64,000 bases of DNA from Elmis aenea (lineage: Eukaryota > Arthropoda > Insecta > Coleoptera > Elmidae): contig OX393579.1 in the NCBI GenBank assembly GCA_947652605.1, positions 26,371,674 through 26,435,673 on the forward strand, in the 5' to 3' direction. Positions 35,254 to 46,649 of the stretch are shown here, piece by piece (positions within the stretch are counted from its first letter, which is position 1; the number at the start of each line of letters is the position of its first letter). The notes beneath the pieces are model-generated. The model saw nothing but the letters and a program-made list of their open reading frames with translations, did not search any database and was not told where the DNA came from. The position numbers were made by a program, and so were the translations under genes.

Positions 35254-36734
35254 AATATAGGCCATAAGCAATGGTTTCTACTTACTAATTATTTTTCTTT
35301 CTGCGTTATATGCAGTTGTATCTGCTCTTTTAGCAGAATATATGTTGTCGCTCCATATTTTGTTAGATCTTCCTACACTTCTTTCTACTAAATATGTAAC
35401 TTTTACATTTATAAAAATTAAAATTTTATATGTACGCCAGTAAATTTACCTTCCTAGATAAACAAATAAATGATAATGAATATTTGAAATGCTTTTATTC
35501 AAACTGATAATATTTATTTTAAACATGTAGATAATGGCTAACAAACCGTATTTAATTTATCCGACAACTGTGGACTTTTCAAGCTTCTGTTTAGCATAAT
35601 ATTTCAACATCACAAGGTTTAATTAACGTTATCGGAGTAACAATAAATTTTAGTGGTGTAGCACGGCGTCATGAAAGATGAAGTTGTTGTTTTCGATAAA
35701 AATTCTATTTGAATACGCAATTAGTTGCTACCCTTTCTTTGACTTTTTTTAAACCATGTCGTTAAAACAACTGTGTGGGATATAGGATATACATTTTGAT
35801 TTTAATTTTCATTACACTTCCAGATTTTTCCACGATATGTATTGATTATGTTTTTCTGTAGTTTTGCACATTTTACATGTACATAATTGCACAATTCGTT
35901 TGGTGAGTAATTCAGTCAGAATGACGGTTACAAAATCGCTTGTTTTTACATTCCATAAACCATTGAGACTACCCTTAGGTCGCTGGCTCAAAAATATTTG
36001 TGACTATCTACAATCTATCTATAGGGTGTTTATTAATGTGTTGGATCCTGGGCTCCTTCCGGACCGTCTGGCCCCGTAATTTGTATTAACTCTCCGTCTC
36101 TGTGTCGCTTTGTTTACTATTACATAGGGGCGATAAAGAACTTAGTACTTGAAATCCTAATTTCAGGAATTGTAAGTAAACCCAATTGTAGCAAGTTTTA
36201 TTTTAGTAAATATATAATCGACTGTAATCTTTTGCAGAATTTAAAAAAAATCTGTTAAAAAGGGATCGGATATAGAATTCGTTTCGAGTTCTGTTGTTTC
36301 AAGATAAACTAGGTGTGGATTTGGTTCGATTTCGCAGACTTTCAGGGAGAATGTTTTTTACGTGTTTTTTTTAGACATTGCCTGTTCTTACAGAGTGTTG
36401 TTATGTTTCTTAAGGGATTTTCCTGGATTTCTATTCTGTACAAGCGATCAATTTCTTGTTATTCTTACCAGTTTTCAAAGTTTATTCTTTAATGAGACTG
36501 TTCTTGTCTATTTCGTCTATTTTGTCTTATTGTCTTATTATTTAAGTTTTTAAATGGTCACCTACTACTTTTTTAGATTTTTGATTGTTACTAAGTAGAC
36601 GCTTTGGGTTATGATTGGACTCCCAAGAATATGTGAAGCAGGTGTCATTTGGTTATTAAAAATACCGACAGTTTGTTTTAAAATTTGTATATATTTATAA
36701 GTTCGCGTTCACAATGGACGTTAAAAGTAAGAAA
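35254..36734. other. AT-rich spacer
   Basis: ATAGGGTGTTTATTAATG at about 36022 could be an eroded terminus. Short frames (35864, 36362) are low-complexity. No supported gene. Confidence 0.45.
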
Positions 36735-36736
36735 TA

Positions 36737-37517
36737 GGGGAAGGTGGTATATACAAGGACACTTTTTTTTAAAATTTTTAAATAGAGGGACTGTCCTACT
36801 ATACACCATTTGTCCCCACATAAACCACCCCGTGGTATATTGTGGGACAGCAAAAAATTTATATGAAATAAAGCATAAGTAATTAAAAAAAAGCTTAATT
36901 TTAATTTTTTATTTTAAAAACTTTCACTTTTCATGGGCATTTAGACATTGTACTTTGAAAAATCAAACTAAAATTGAAAATGTTTCTTTGGTTTTTCAGT
37001 GCCCCCAAACGTAGTCGGTGCGCTTAACCTACACAGAATATTTTCTTTTTCAACACAGTCTTTATCTCTGTTTTTAGAGAAAGAAAATCTTAAGTCGGAA
37101 GTCTTTTTCAGAAAATTTACCTGATTATCATCATTGTCCCACAATGCACCATGTGATCAATTTTTAAAAGCAACGATTTAATGAAAAACTTGTATGATTA
37201 TTTTAAGTTTTAACATTGTACATACATTTAATATACTGTAAGGTACACCTACGCCAAATTTTCTAATTGTTGTTAAATAAATAAAAAAGTTTTAGCACAT
37301 AAACGGAATAACCACAAAAAAACAATGCGCAATTACCAAACATGCCTCACATGTGCAAGTCACTATGACATTGTTTACGACACATACTGTAGACAGGATA
37401 TAATGGGACTGCTTAACCGCTATTTTGATGTAAACAAACTTCAAGTACGGGGTAACAGATGGCCAAAATCTCTGTTGTCCCACTATATACCATGTCCCAG
37501 TATATACCATCTTCCCC
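36737..37517. mobile_element. TA-flanked MITE with GGGGAAGGTGG ends
   Basis: TA at 36735-36736 and 37518-37519. The ends GGGGAAGGTGGTATATAC and TATATACCATCTTCCCC are inverted with one mismatch. GTCCC/GGGAC and GGTATATA phrases recur inside. Related in layout to the MITE at 6319. It abuts the poly(A) end of the LINE. Confidence 0.85.
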
Positions 37518-37918
37518 TACATAAAATTTACGTTTTTTTTTTATTATTTAAAATATGCAATGCACCTAATCCAATAGATTAATAAACATTTTAACTTTAA
37601 CCTAATTTGCTACGTTTATGTTTGAGTCTGGATGTCGCCAATGGTCAATCCTAGTCACGATTACAATCTACACTACACCACTGTGGCTACATAGCACTGT
37701 ACTCTGCTTTTGTACATTTTCAGTCTACACAAGTTCAAAGGGTTTAATCCTTTTGAGCCTACGCACTAGTTGTTGATTATCGAGAAGTTGGAGCACTTCA
37801 ATATTGGAATGTCTGTGGAGCCTCTCCTCATGGCTTTTGACAGCTTTTTTAATTTCTTCCTGGACAGATTCAACTTGGAGTTCCCGGTGTAAATCGCTGT
37901 TCCGAACGGGTCTAGGAA

Positions 37919-38056
37919 CATTCTTCGCCCACAACTCTTCGCCCACAATTCTTCGCCCACAATAATTCTTCGCCTCCACAATTCTTCGCCCACAATTCTT
38001 CGCCTACACAATTCTTCGCCGCCACAATTCTTCGCCGCCACAATTTTTCGCCGCAC
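37919..38056 (+). repeat. 14-bp tandem array, left arm
   Basis: About nine variants of ATTCTTCGCCCACA, some expanded to CGCCGCCACA or CGCCTCCACA. The frames reading RRIVGEEL across it are products of the repeat. Confidence 0.95.
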
Positions 38057-38804
38057 ACAAGCATATCACAAATTTTATTTGTAAATGTGATTGTTTTTAT
38101 TATAGCGTAACTTTTATAGATTATTTGACATTAGCCTAAAGTTGTTTCTTGTATATTAATACTTCTTCTTTTAATATTACATTTAAAAATTGCTACATAA
38201 ATAGCGTATGTTGTGATTTTTAATCTTGTTTATCTTATTATAGTATGAATAAAAATTAAATTAACAAATATTTTGTAATATAAAAGTAAAACAAATAATC
38301 GGCGATTGATTCTCTTTTTCTTTTATTTATTTTTATGTTTTTGATAGGCTAGTGAAAGTCGTCAGGACGATAAAATAAATCTATAAAAGAATATGATTAC
38401 TTAATTTGCGTCTGATAATACCTATGTATGCAACAAAATTAACAGAAATACGTTTGTTAATGTCAGGGTCTAGGGTTAATTTTATTTTCCTAGAATTTGC
38501 TATAACATTTTTGTTATACGTCTACATACGAATTTATTAAAAAAAATGGTTCAACAACAGAAATATGAATAAAACATCTTTTGAGGTACAAAATGTTTCG
38601 TAATTATTTATTTATACTATAATAACATCAACAATATTAAAAATCACAACTTACGCTATTTATGTAGCAATTTTTAAACATAATATTAAAAGAAGAAGTA
38701 TTAATATACAAGAAACAACTTTAGGCTAATGTCAAATAATCTATAAACGTTACGTTATAATAAAAACAATCACATTTACAAACAAAATTTGTGATATGCT
38801 TGTA

Positions 38805-38926
38805 TGCGGCGACAAATTGTGGCGGCGAAGAATTGTGGCGGCAAAGAATTGTGTATGCGAACAATTGTGGGCGAAGAATTGTGGAGGCGAAGAATTGTGG
38901 GCGAAGAATTGTGGGCGAAGAATGTT
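38805..38926 (-). repeat. 14-bp tandem array, right arm
   Basis: Inverse array, TGTGGGCGAAGAAT variants, about eight units, mirroring 37919-38056. Open frames on both strands are repeat artefacts. Confidence 0.95.
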
Positions 38927-39585
38927 CCGGACACGGTTCCGAACATACCAAGGAGGATTTACTATGCCTCTTAATACACGGTTTTGAATGTTTGAAGACA
39001 GCTGTAGTTCCTTTTTTTGGTACAGCCCCATAATTGTAGGTCATATGTCCAAACAGGCTTGAGCAACTGTTTGTATAGGAGCAGTTTGTTTTGGATAGAA
39101 AGCTGGGAATTTCTTCCTATCAGCCAATACATATCTCTATACTTTATCTGAAGCTGTTCCGTTTTTTTTTTTATGTGTTCCTTCCATTTTAACTTGACGT
39201 CTAAGTTTAGATATTTAGCAGTCTTTTTGTAAGAGATATTATTATTTAGATACACTGGTAGGTAGTTTATTCTTTTGTTGGTGAAATTAACGTGAACAGA
39301 TTTTTCTTCGTTGATTTTTATATGCCACTGTTTGTCCATGCATATATTTGATTAATTGCGCTTTGGAGATTTTCTGTTCTTTCTTCTATGGTTGGTTCTG
39401 TAGTTAGAACTGCGGTGTTGTCAGCAAATGTGGCGAGTTTACGTTTTGTGTTTCTGGAATGTCATGTGTACGTAAGTCACAAAGTTAAATCTATACAAAT
39501 AAATGCAAGTGTTCACAATGTACGTAAGACATAAAACGTATAACGTAAAGTTTACGTAGCAAGTAAAAAATACGTAAAACGTTTA

Positions 39586-39739
39586 TGGGTCAATCTAAAC
39601 AGATGAATCTTCCTTAGGTGTAAACAAATTTAACTTTGGTTACCTTTGTTAATAACAATCATAATCTCAATAGCAACAATGGTAACCACAGCAAAATGTG
39701 CTTACACCTAAGGAAGATTCATCTGTTTAGATTGACTCA
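39586..39739. mobile_element. 154-bp palindromic MITE with TA TSD
   Basis: TA at 39584-39585 and 39740-39741. Arms of about 38 bp: TGGGTCAATCTAAACAGATG, then AATCTTCCTTAGGTGTAA, and the inverse with one mismatch in the first ten bases. Consistent with a Tc1/mariner-type MITE. Confidence 0.9.
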
Positions 39740-39812
39740 TAGTGTATAGCACATAACCTCAATTTAAAGGGGGAGGTTGTTTATCAAATTAAACTGTCAT
39801 TGTCAGGATAAA

Positions 39813-40006
39813 CAGAGGCGTCGAGAGACGTCGTTGGGCCCGGGGAAAAATTTTTCATGGGCCCCAAGTAAAGTATATTATTTGAAAATTTTGTTAATAA
39901 AAAACAATTGTGGTATAATATTCGAGCCCCTGTGGACTCCCGGGCCCTTTAATTACTCCCGGGCCCAGGGCTCGGAGCCCCCCCTGCCCCCCTCTCATCG
40001 GCCCTG
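39813..40006. mobile_element. 194-bp hAT MITE, TSD AGGATAAA
   Basis: AGGATAAA at 39805-39812 and 40007-40014. The ends CAGAGGCGTCGAGAG and CTCATCGGCCCTG are imperfect inverses. GC-rich subterminal blocks with GGGCCC (TCGTTGGGCCCGGGG, CTCCCGGGCCC) surround an AT-rich core. Non-coding. Confidence 0.92.
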
Positions 40007-40014
40007 AGGATAAA

Positions 40015-40660
40015 TAATTAGTTTGAAACATTAAAACATAAAACTTTACTTTGTTTAACAAATATTAAAGTTTTTGCAATAAATTATTGAAGGATATAGG
40101 TACTTATCATACTTAATTTAAGTAGAAAGGTGGTTTGTTGCATTCGATGCAAGGTGGTGGCGTGGTGGCTTTTTTTTATTGTTATTTAAAGTAAAAATTA
40201 TGTGTCGTTCTGTTGTTACAATTTTTTATTATAATGGTTACAAAATTACTTATTTAATTTGTTAAAAATAAACCGTATTTTAAAAAACTCAAAATTTCGC
40301 ACATTTTTGTTAAAAACCAGCATTTTATAGCTGGTTTTCCATAACATTAATTACGCATTTTAAAAAAATATTTTCCAAAACTAAGGAAATAGTAAAATAA
40401 GACTTTTCTGTCTATTTTTGGAATAGTTTGGTTATCTGAAATTTGAAAGCAGATTGAAAATCGATTGAAAACTCTTTATATTTTCTCTTAATATTCAAAT
40501 GCTACAATTCAATAGCTTGCATGCTATGACATAATCAGTCATTTTCATAATATTTAAAAAAAAAAAAAAACGGATTGCCGATTTAAACCTTTTGAAAGCA
40601 AATAATGTATTTATATTTTTTGCCGTCGCTCTAAAACAAAAAAAAAAGGTCAAAGTTTAC
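40015..40660. other. AT-rich spacer
   Basis: No recognised feature; ends with a long A-run near 40557. Confidence 0.4.
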
Positions 40661-40819
40661 CTAGTCATCCTTAATAACCAGGTACCCGGGTGCCCTACCG
40701 TAAAAAAAAGATAAAAAATAAACAAAATAACTTAAAATATCATATAATTACAGAAATGATTACATTGATAAAGACATAACTATATGAAAGGGAACAATAA
40801 TTATTTAAGCAATTTCTTT

Positions 40820-41320
40820 TACGCATGCCATACAAAATTTTCTAGTCTTTCTGCGCTTTTTATCGCTGATCTATAGCACAAGTGACATGAGCCAGTAATA
40901 ATTTTTCATCTGGTGTTATTCCGTAATGCAGTTCTAGGCGTAATTTCTACAGGATTTATTTACCTGCTAAAGACATTCTCCATGGCAAATTTTGTCGAAT
41001 AGTGTCTCATAACTTGAGAATTTTGGAATCAATTTTCGAAATGGGCGAAGAAAGCTTTTTACTTATTGTTAGTTGTTTCAGAATTAACCTGCTCAGATTG
41101 TTTTTTTTTAGAAAGCATTTTATTCATAATGAATAATATAAGCAGCAAGGCGGCAATATTTATGATGTTGAACAAGAGAGCAAGTGGCCACCTCTTCGTA
41201 CGCCGTTTAGTCGAAATTGGCCCATCGTATCAATTCCAGACGTATTTATTGTAGTAAAGAATCATCTCTGGTTTTCTCTTCGCATAAATATATGTAAATT
41301 GTCCGGACAAATATTTTTTC
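40820..41320 (-). pseudogene. piggyBac transposase C-terminal remnant
   Basis: The minus strand reads KRKPEMILYYNKYVWN, a stop, YDGPIS, then TKRRTKRWPLALLFNIINIA, which corresponds to the conserved KPEIVLYYN..VD..D.M..Y...R.T.RWP...F.N..D.A..NA region of piggyBac-like transposases. Further on, KSAERLENFVWHA and, in another frame, RRKTRKFCMACVK suggest the cysteine-rich tail. It has several stops and shifts and is not functional. TTAATAACCAGGTACCCGGG at about 40666 may be the TTAA-flanked end of the same element. The catalytic N-terminal part is not recognisable. Confidence 0.72.
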
Positions 41321-42339
41321 AAGAGCTTTTATAATTCACTGCACATACTACTTACGGCTAAACAATTAAACAATATTTGTTTTTTTAATTTTTTTAATAA
41401 TATTTTTTATTGTTTAGATGTGAAACGTTGTATAAAATGGCGAACAATGTCAGAAACAAAATTACAGACTTGTGCAATTTTACGTGCGAAAATAACAAAT
41501 AATTGTTTTGCCACTCGCAGGACTAATGCCCATGAGCTTTTATAATATGTTAAAAGAACTTGTTGACTTAAAACAAGTTCATTCTGCATAAGGAAATAAT
41601 AAATGTTTTTTTATATCTCCAAACAAATCTTGAGACACGTTTAGTTATAAAATTGTTTATCTTATTTGTATGAAGAATCCTTTTTTAAAGATTATCTATC
41701 TTTTTGTCGGTAAATGTCTTATTTATTTATTCACATACAGCTGTCGCAGCAGTGATAATTTTTGTGTACAACGTTGATCCTAAACTATATCAATTTAGTT
41801 AAATGACGGTTTTAATCATCAAAATAATGTCTTTCTTTATGTTTCTAAAATTACAACCTACCTTTTATTTACACAAGAATATATATATATTTTAATAGAT
41901 ATATTAATAATTCTTTGATTACAGTTCTTTTCTTTGTTTGACAACATAAATTGATTTTATATCGCCTGATATATGCAGGTATATATTGAATTTGAAAAAG
42001 GACGAGTTGTATTTAATCAAGTAAACTTATTACAGTCTTGGCAAAATCGTATATTGCTTTATAATTTTTACTAAATCTTAAAGTTCACTTGAAATGGTTC
42101 AAAAACTTCTTTCAGGTTTATTTATTGTAAAGATTTATACAGTATTCGTTTTTTATCTTTACAAGGCATAAAGAAACAATTCTAACCATTTAATGCCAAA
42201 ATGTAATAGTTTTAATAAAAACAACTTTATATTCGATTTCAGATGTGATTCGGTTCACCCCAAATTAGTGTTCTACTTTCCTTTACAAACTACGGTGCAC
42301 TTTTATGATTAATTAGCCCACCTATTCGTGCAACTTTGT
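41321..42339. other. AT-rich spacer
   Basis: Includes a short (AT)n run near 41880. A 60-codon frame at 41407-41589 has no domain. Confidence 0.4.
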
Positions 42340-42760
42340 AAACAATGCAGTCTTAATACCTTCCTCCCCTAGATCAAATATTTGATTTAACAAATTGTGT
42401 GGCAAGTCGTTTCATTAGGGCTTTAACCTGTAATGACCCCTCGTGATGATCCGTCCTCAAGCGCTTTATTAATTTCCATGAGAATGCTGAGACCGTTTAG
42501 TGAGTAATGAAACCTAGTAATCCAGTCGTTTTTATGCGTACAGACCTTCATACGCGAGCTTTTTGTAATATTGCTAGCTGTTAACGGACAAAATGGCATG
42601 CGACCTATATATCCGACCGCATATATGATGCATCATAAATTATTTATAAGATTAGTGTACATAGAACGTAATTTGTAAACGATTAGGTTCCTTCCGAACA
42701 GGCGAAACTGTGAAACCGGCATAACCAGGCTTAATAAGGGGTCCTAGAAAATAGAAATTA
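42340..42760. promoter_or_regulatory. Repeat-free block of higher complexity, possible regulatory DNA
   Basis: About 420 bp of balanced, non-repetitive sequence without frames or transposon ends. Contains TCCGTCCTCAAGCGC, CATAAATTATTTATAAG (with Hox/Caudal-like TTTAT cores) and CATGCGACC. It stands out from its AT-rich and repeat-filled surroundings. Whether it is a conserved enhancer cannot be judged from one sequence. Confidence 0.2.
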
Positions 42761-43490
42761 CGACAAATTTGTGTGATAATATGAATAATTTTAGCGAATA
42801 CGCAATTTAATCATGTTCATTTAAATGATGCTGCATTCCAATAGTCTTAATAATGAAAGGACGATGGTTTCAAGGCCAAAAGTCCAGTGAAAGTAGGCGA
42901 CCTAACATTTTTAAGCACTGATCAGATATTAAAGTGACTTCGTAGAGTATTTGTAGTTGCGACTCTCAATAAAACTCCCCCCTGTATTTATAAAATGCTG
43001 TCAAACGTCAGAACTGTATTTGTTTATTTCAATCTATCAAATTTGAATTATAATAAAACCCGTGAATAAAACAAGACTTTATTTTTTAAGAATGCTGTGG
43101 TTGTTTAAAAGTCATAAAACGTCATTTTGACACACGTAATTTACATCAAGTTGACAGACGTCATTTGCAGTAATGAGGTTATTTTTTGGAATACTTAGCG
43201 CAATCGCGCCACTTATTATGCAGGATATTATAAAATAATCCACTCCTTATCAGGTGTAAACAGATTTATAATATAATCGTATTTTAACCACAGGTTTTTA
43301 GAATGTGGCGTGTCTGCGTAAACATCTTATTTTTTTAAGGGTAAATTGATTTTCTGTAAACAACCTGTTGGCATTATTAACTTATGCATAGATTGCGCTT
43401 AGTTTCTAGTACATCAGCTAATAGTAATTAAATTAATTACGATTATGAAACTGTATTACAATTTTTTTAAATTATTAAATTTAGATAGAA
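42761..43490. other. AT-rich spacer
   Basis: No recognised feature. Confidence 0.4.
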
Positions 43491-43494
43491 ATAT

Positions 43495-43639
43495 AATGGT
43501 GCCTGTCCACGTGAGAGTAAACAACTCTCGATAGCAGCGTCGCCAAGGATACAGCCAATCGCGAGTTACTGTCAGGGGCTGTATCCTTGGCGACGCTGCT
43601 ATCGAGAGTAGTTTACTTTCACGTGGACAGGCACCATTT
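43495..43639. mobile_element. Family J palindromic MITE
   Basis: ATGGTGCCTGTCCACGTGAG and AACTCTCGATAGCAGCGTCG, then CCAAGGATACAGCC, are followed after a short loop by the near-perfect inverse ending CGTGGACAGGCACCAT. About 62-bp arms. The flanks are TA-rich and the TSD is unclear. Related partial copies lie at 49453 and 57310. Confidence 0.88.
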
Positions 43640-44640
43640 AGTTATAAATATTAATTAACGAATCAAGATGTTATTGATGGAATAGAATCGTATATTTTTT
43701 AAATCCTATGATCCAACGAAAACAAGAAAATGGTAACATACACACCGTGTGACGCGAAACTATTTACCATATGAACATAAAGTCCTCCAGACAAAAGTTT
43801 TTTAGTATTTTAGTTTTTTAATAATTATGGTAAATTAAAAGTGTAATAATGCAATAAAAATAATATAAAGAATAATTGAATATAGGTAGGTACCTAATTG
43901 CCGGGCTTTGGAATAGTTTAGTTTATTAGTGTTTCTCGTTTAATCTCTGTTATATACACCACGGTCGTGGCTAAGGCATTTGGCACCAGGGACAAAATTC
44001 AATATGGCACCCCTTGGATAAGCCTTTCATAAGTCTATTAACAATTTAGAGATCTTAAAACACGCCTATTATTAATATAAAGAGTATTATATTTCCATAA
44101 AACAGTAAAAGTTGTATTCAATCAGATGTAACCAATTAGCATCGACTATGATAATAATCAAATTTTAAAACAAATTTGATAGTTAATTATTGTTCTACAT
44201 CCCTATAAATCGTTACTGATAGGCGGTAAAAATCACAGAGCGTGTTTTGTTTTAGTTATATTTGATTTTTTACGATTGCTGCCAACTGTCTAGTTCACCT
44301 TAGAAAGAGAGAGAAATATATTTTTATCCCACTCCATCGGCTTCAGGCACCACTCATTGTGTAATGTGCGACGAAGTAATATTGAAATGTTATCATATGT
44401 GTTGTTTTTTATTAAGACTCTATGTTTTGCAAATATAGTTATTTATGTACCAAGGCAGTAAAGTTCGACTTTTTATCACGAGTGTGGATATTAATAAATA
44501 ATAATAATAATAATAATAATAAAACGATATAGTCGGTATCAGCAGTAATGTAGGATATTGTTGTTTATCTTATGTTCAAAAAATTTCGTATTTATCTCAA
44601 TAACAAATTAAAAAACCATGGTAACTTGTACCACATGAGT
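43640..44640. other. Spacer with minor repeats
   Basis: Near 43963-44000, GGCTAAGGCATTTGGCACC followed by GGCACCCCTTGGATAAG looks hAT-derived, but boundaries are unclear. 44433-44485 (TAGTTATTTATGTACCAAGG) matches the left edge of the foldback at 50186. 44494-44521 is an (ATA)n microsatellite. Confidence 0.5.
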
Positions 44641-44649
44641 TTTATAAGG

Positions 44650-45161
44650 TTTTAAATCTTGTTTATTTTTTGTTTTCACAGCCTACTATGATTTTCTTTA
44701 AAAAAAAAACTAAAAAACCTTCATAACTTGCGTATTGTTGAAAATAAATACATCAACCCTTATATATTTGAAATGAGAAAAAAATGAGGAATTTAAATAG
44801 GTCATAGCCAACTATTGTTTCCAATTAAAAAAAGGTAAGTTTGTGTCATAACTTTTTAACGGCGAGCGTAATTTTTTTTTTTTTAGTATAATCAAATTAA
44901 ACAAAAATATCCAAAAATAATCTTAATAAATATTTTTGATATTTACAACAATAACGGAGATATGACAAATGACACATTATTAATATGACAAAAAAACACT
45001 TTTTATTCGATAACTCGAAAACCGGAAATGATAGAATATTTTTGAAAACGGTTCTGAGTTTGTCTTAAAAAACTGCACACTTTTGGTAATTTAACCGTTT
45101 CTTTATCTTAAATATTAACCGAGATACCCATGCAATCCCATCGAATTTGGACCACCCTGTA
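44650..45161. mobile_element. Family E' copy, left end truncated
   Basis: GTTTTCACAGCCTACT, ATAACTTTTTAACGGCGAGC, AACCGGAAATGATAGAATAT and the terminal AATTTGGACCACCCTGTA match the E' copy at 25681. The first 100 or so bases are missing. Confidence 0.9.
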
Positions 45162-45309
45162 TTGTTTGTTTTTGTTTTTATTAAAAATTAAGTTTTAATA
45201 CATTTCCATTGATAGTTATAGTATAATTTATAAGATTCGATCGTTTTTTGTTAAGTTACTGTTTGCTATCATTTAAATAAACTTTGAACTGATTTTTCTC
45301 AATTTTTTT

Positions 45310-45416
45310 AATGTATGCATACTTTTTTAATACACGGTCGGATTCAGAACTAATTGGGGTTATTTTCAATAATTAAAAAGTTATAGGGGTGCTACAGTCA
45401 AACTGAATCACCCGGT
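45310..45416 (+). repeat. Family H dispersed repeat, copy 2
   Basis: ACACGGTCGGATTCAGAACT then GGGGTTATTTTCAATAATT and TCAAACTGAATCACCCGGTA match 17130-17377 with the middle removed. Confidence 0.75.
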
Positions 45417-45800
45417 AGTAATTAATAGGCTGTGTTACAAATTTTTCAGTTAGTTCTCTGTTTCCTTTATTCTGATTCAGCAACAGGTAACATCCTCATA
45501 GTTCATGTAACTTTCTTAGTTTTTGAATAATATAATCGTAACCATATTGAGGGCAATACCTTGTGCTTAGTTAGAGTATTGGCGGCTGGTTTGGCCCATG
45601 TCTGTGTTTCTAGTGGAGATCGCGCCGCAACTGCACTCGAAACGAATTCCCAGATTGTTAGCTGGGTGACTACCGCAGTTTAAATAAAAATGTTGTTGAT
45701 ACCCCAGACAACTATCGACAGCTCAAAAATGGACATCCTACGCATGCCATTCCATCGCACTCAAACATATTCACATTTATACATACACACGAGCACACCC
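45417..45800. other. Spacer, partly GC-richer
   Basis: 45575-45680 (GGAGATCGCGCCGCAACTGC) is of higher GC without frames or repeats I recognise. Confidence 0.35.
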
Positions 45801-45805
45801 TCAAG

Positions 45806-45957
45806 GTAGAATCATTTATTATCACGTCATGTAAGCTCACGTTTTTATTAAATGTATGAGAGCGAGTTAGACACTTAAGATCTGTCTATTGTTTATTTCG
45901 CTCTCACATATTTGATGGAATTGTAAGCTCACGTGAAGTGATAATAATTTTTTCAAT
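45806..45957. mobile_element. Short palindromic MITE-like unit
   Basis: ATTTATTATCACGTCA at the left pairs with TGAAGTGATAATAATT at the right, and inner arms ATGAGAGCGAGTTAGAC / GTCTATTGTTTATTTCGCTC pair imperfectly. GTAAGCTCACGT occurs near both ends in the same orientation. TSD not resolved. Confidence 0.6.
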
Positions 45958-45974
45958 TTCTACTTTCACTCACA

Positions 45975-46308
45975 CGCAGGCACAGACGTGCACGCTCGCT
46001 CGCACGCTCTTACGCACGCACGCACGCTCTAACGCCCGCACGCACGCACACGCTCGCTCGCACGTACGCTAGCTCGCAGGCACGCAAACACGACCGTACG
46101 CACGCACGCACGTACGCTCGCTCGCTCGCACGCACTTCGTACGCTCGCACGCACGCACGCACACGCTCGCATGCACACGCTCGCAACGCTAGCTCGCTCG
46201 TACGCACGCATGCACTAACGCTCGCTCGCATGCACGCAATCACGCCCGCCCGCCCGCACTCACGCACGCTTGCACTCACGTACGCTCTAACGCACGCACG
46301 CACGCTTA
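45975..46308. repeat. GC-rich alternating purine-pyrimidine simple repeat (CACG/CTCG type)
   Basis: About 330 bp of ACGC, CACG and GCTCGC units, strictly alternating in long parts, inside AT-rich DNA. The minus-strand frames rich in RACVRA are translation of this repeat and not proteins. The composition favours Z-DNA. Confidence 0.95.
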
Positions 46309-46645
46309 TACAAACAGTATGAGATGCTGAATGTGTTTTTTTTAATTCATACATCTATTAATGCAATAATAAACAAATGACTTATTATTATACATTTATT
46401 ATTTATACTTGTTTAAATTCTATTTTTATTATACATTATTGTTTATTTTATTTTATACGACCTCATTTATACATTTTATTTCTAATATTTATGTATTGTA
46501 TTTACACATAATATTCAGTATTCTTTAAAAATTTACTTTTATATATTTATACATTTTATATGTATATCCATTTATAAACATTATAATACTACACATTTTA
46601 TTTCTACATTTTTGTACTTTTTATTAATGCATTAATATGTGCTCT
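46309..46645. other. Very AT-rich TTTAT/ATTTA-rich stretch
   Basis: Repeated TTATACATTTATT-like words; no feature. Confidence 0.5.
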
Positions 46646-46649
46646 TTTT

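Larger units (their letters stand above)
37908..38935. mobile_element. Foldback element with 14-bp tandem ends and 9-bp TSD, in the LINE
   Basis: GTTCCGAAC at 37899-37907 and 38936-38944 flanks a 1028-bp insert. Removing the insert and one copy of the 9 bp restores the LINE frame PPWYVRNSDLH, so these boundaries are well supported. Each arm begins near GGAACATTCTTCGCCC and continues as a tandem array of ATTCTTCGCCCACA variants, then about 250 bp of further inverted repeat (GCATATCACAAATTTT; AATTGCTACATAAATAGCGT) around an AT-rich loop. No transposase. Same structural class and TSD length as the foldback at 13572, with unrelated sequence. Confidence 0.94.
37530..39480 (-). pseudogene. 5'-truncated jockey-like LINE, split by a foldback element
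   Basis: On the minus strand the C-terminal part of a jockey/CR1-like reverse transcriptase is readable: HDIPETQN, TFADNTAVLTTEPTIEERTE, KINEEKSVHVNFTNKRINYL, MYWLIGRNSQLSIQNKLLLY, KPVWTYDLQLWG and, beyond the insertion, NSDLHRELQVESVQEEIKKA ending LVRRLKRIKPFELV and a stop near 37728. The catalytic YADD-type motif is FADN (39417-39428), so it would be inactive. There is a frameshift near 39350. A T-run on the plus strand at 37533-37542 is the poly(A) tail after a 3' UTR of about 190 bp. The insertion 37908-38935 interrupts the reading between PPWYVRN and the following NSDLH. Confidence 0.88.

Noticed and set aside
37766..38056. Frames reading RRIVGEELW repeats, and mirrored frames at 38721-39033
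   Set aside because: Products of the 14-bp tandem arrays in the foldback arms, open on both strands.
46010..46354. 114-residue minus-strand frame rich in RACVRA
   Set aside because: Translation of the CACG/CTCG simple repeat; no domain and the period explains it.
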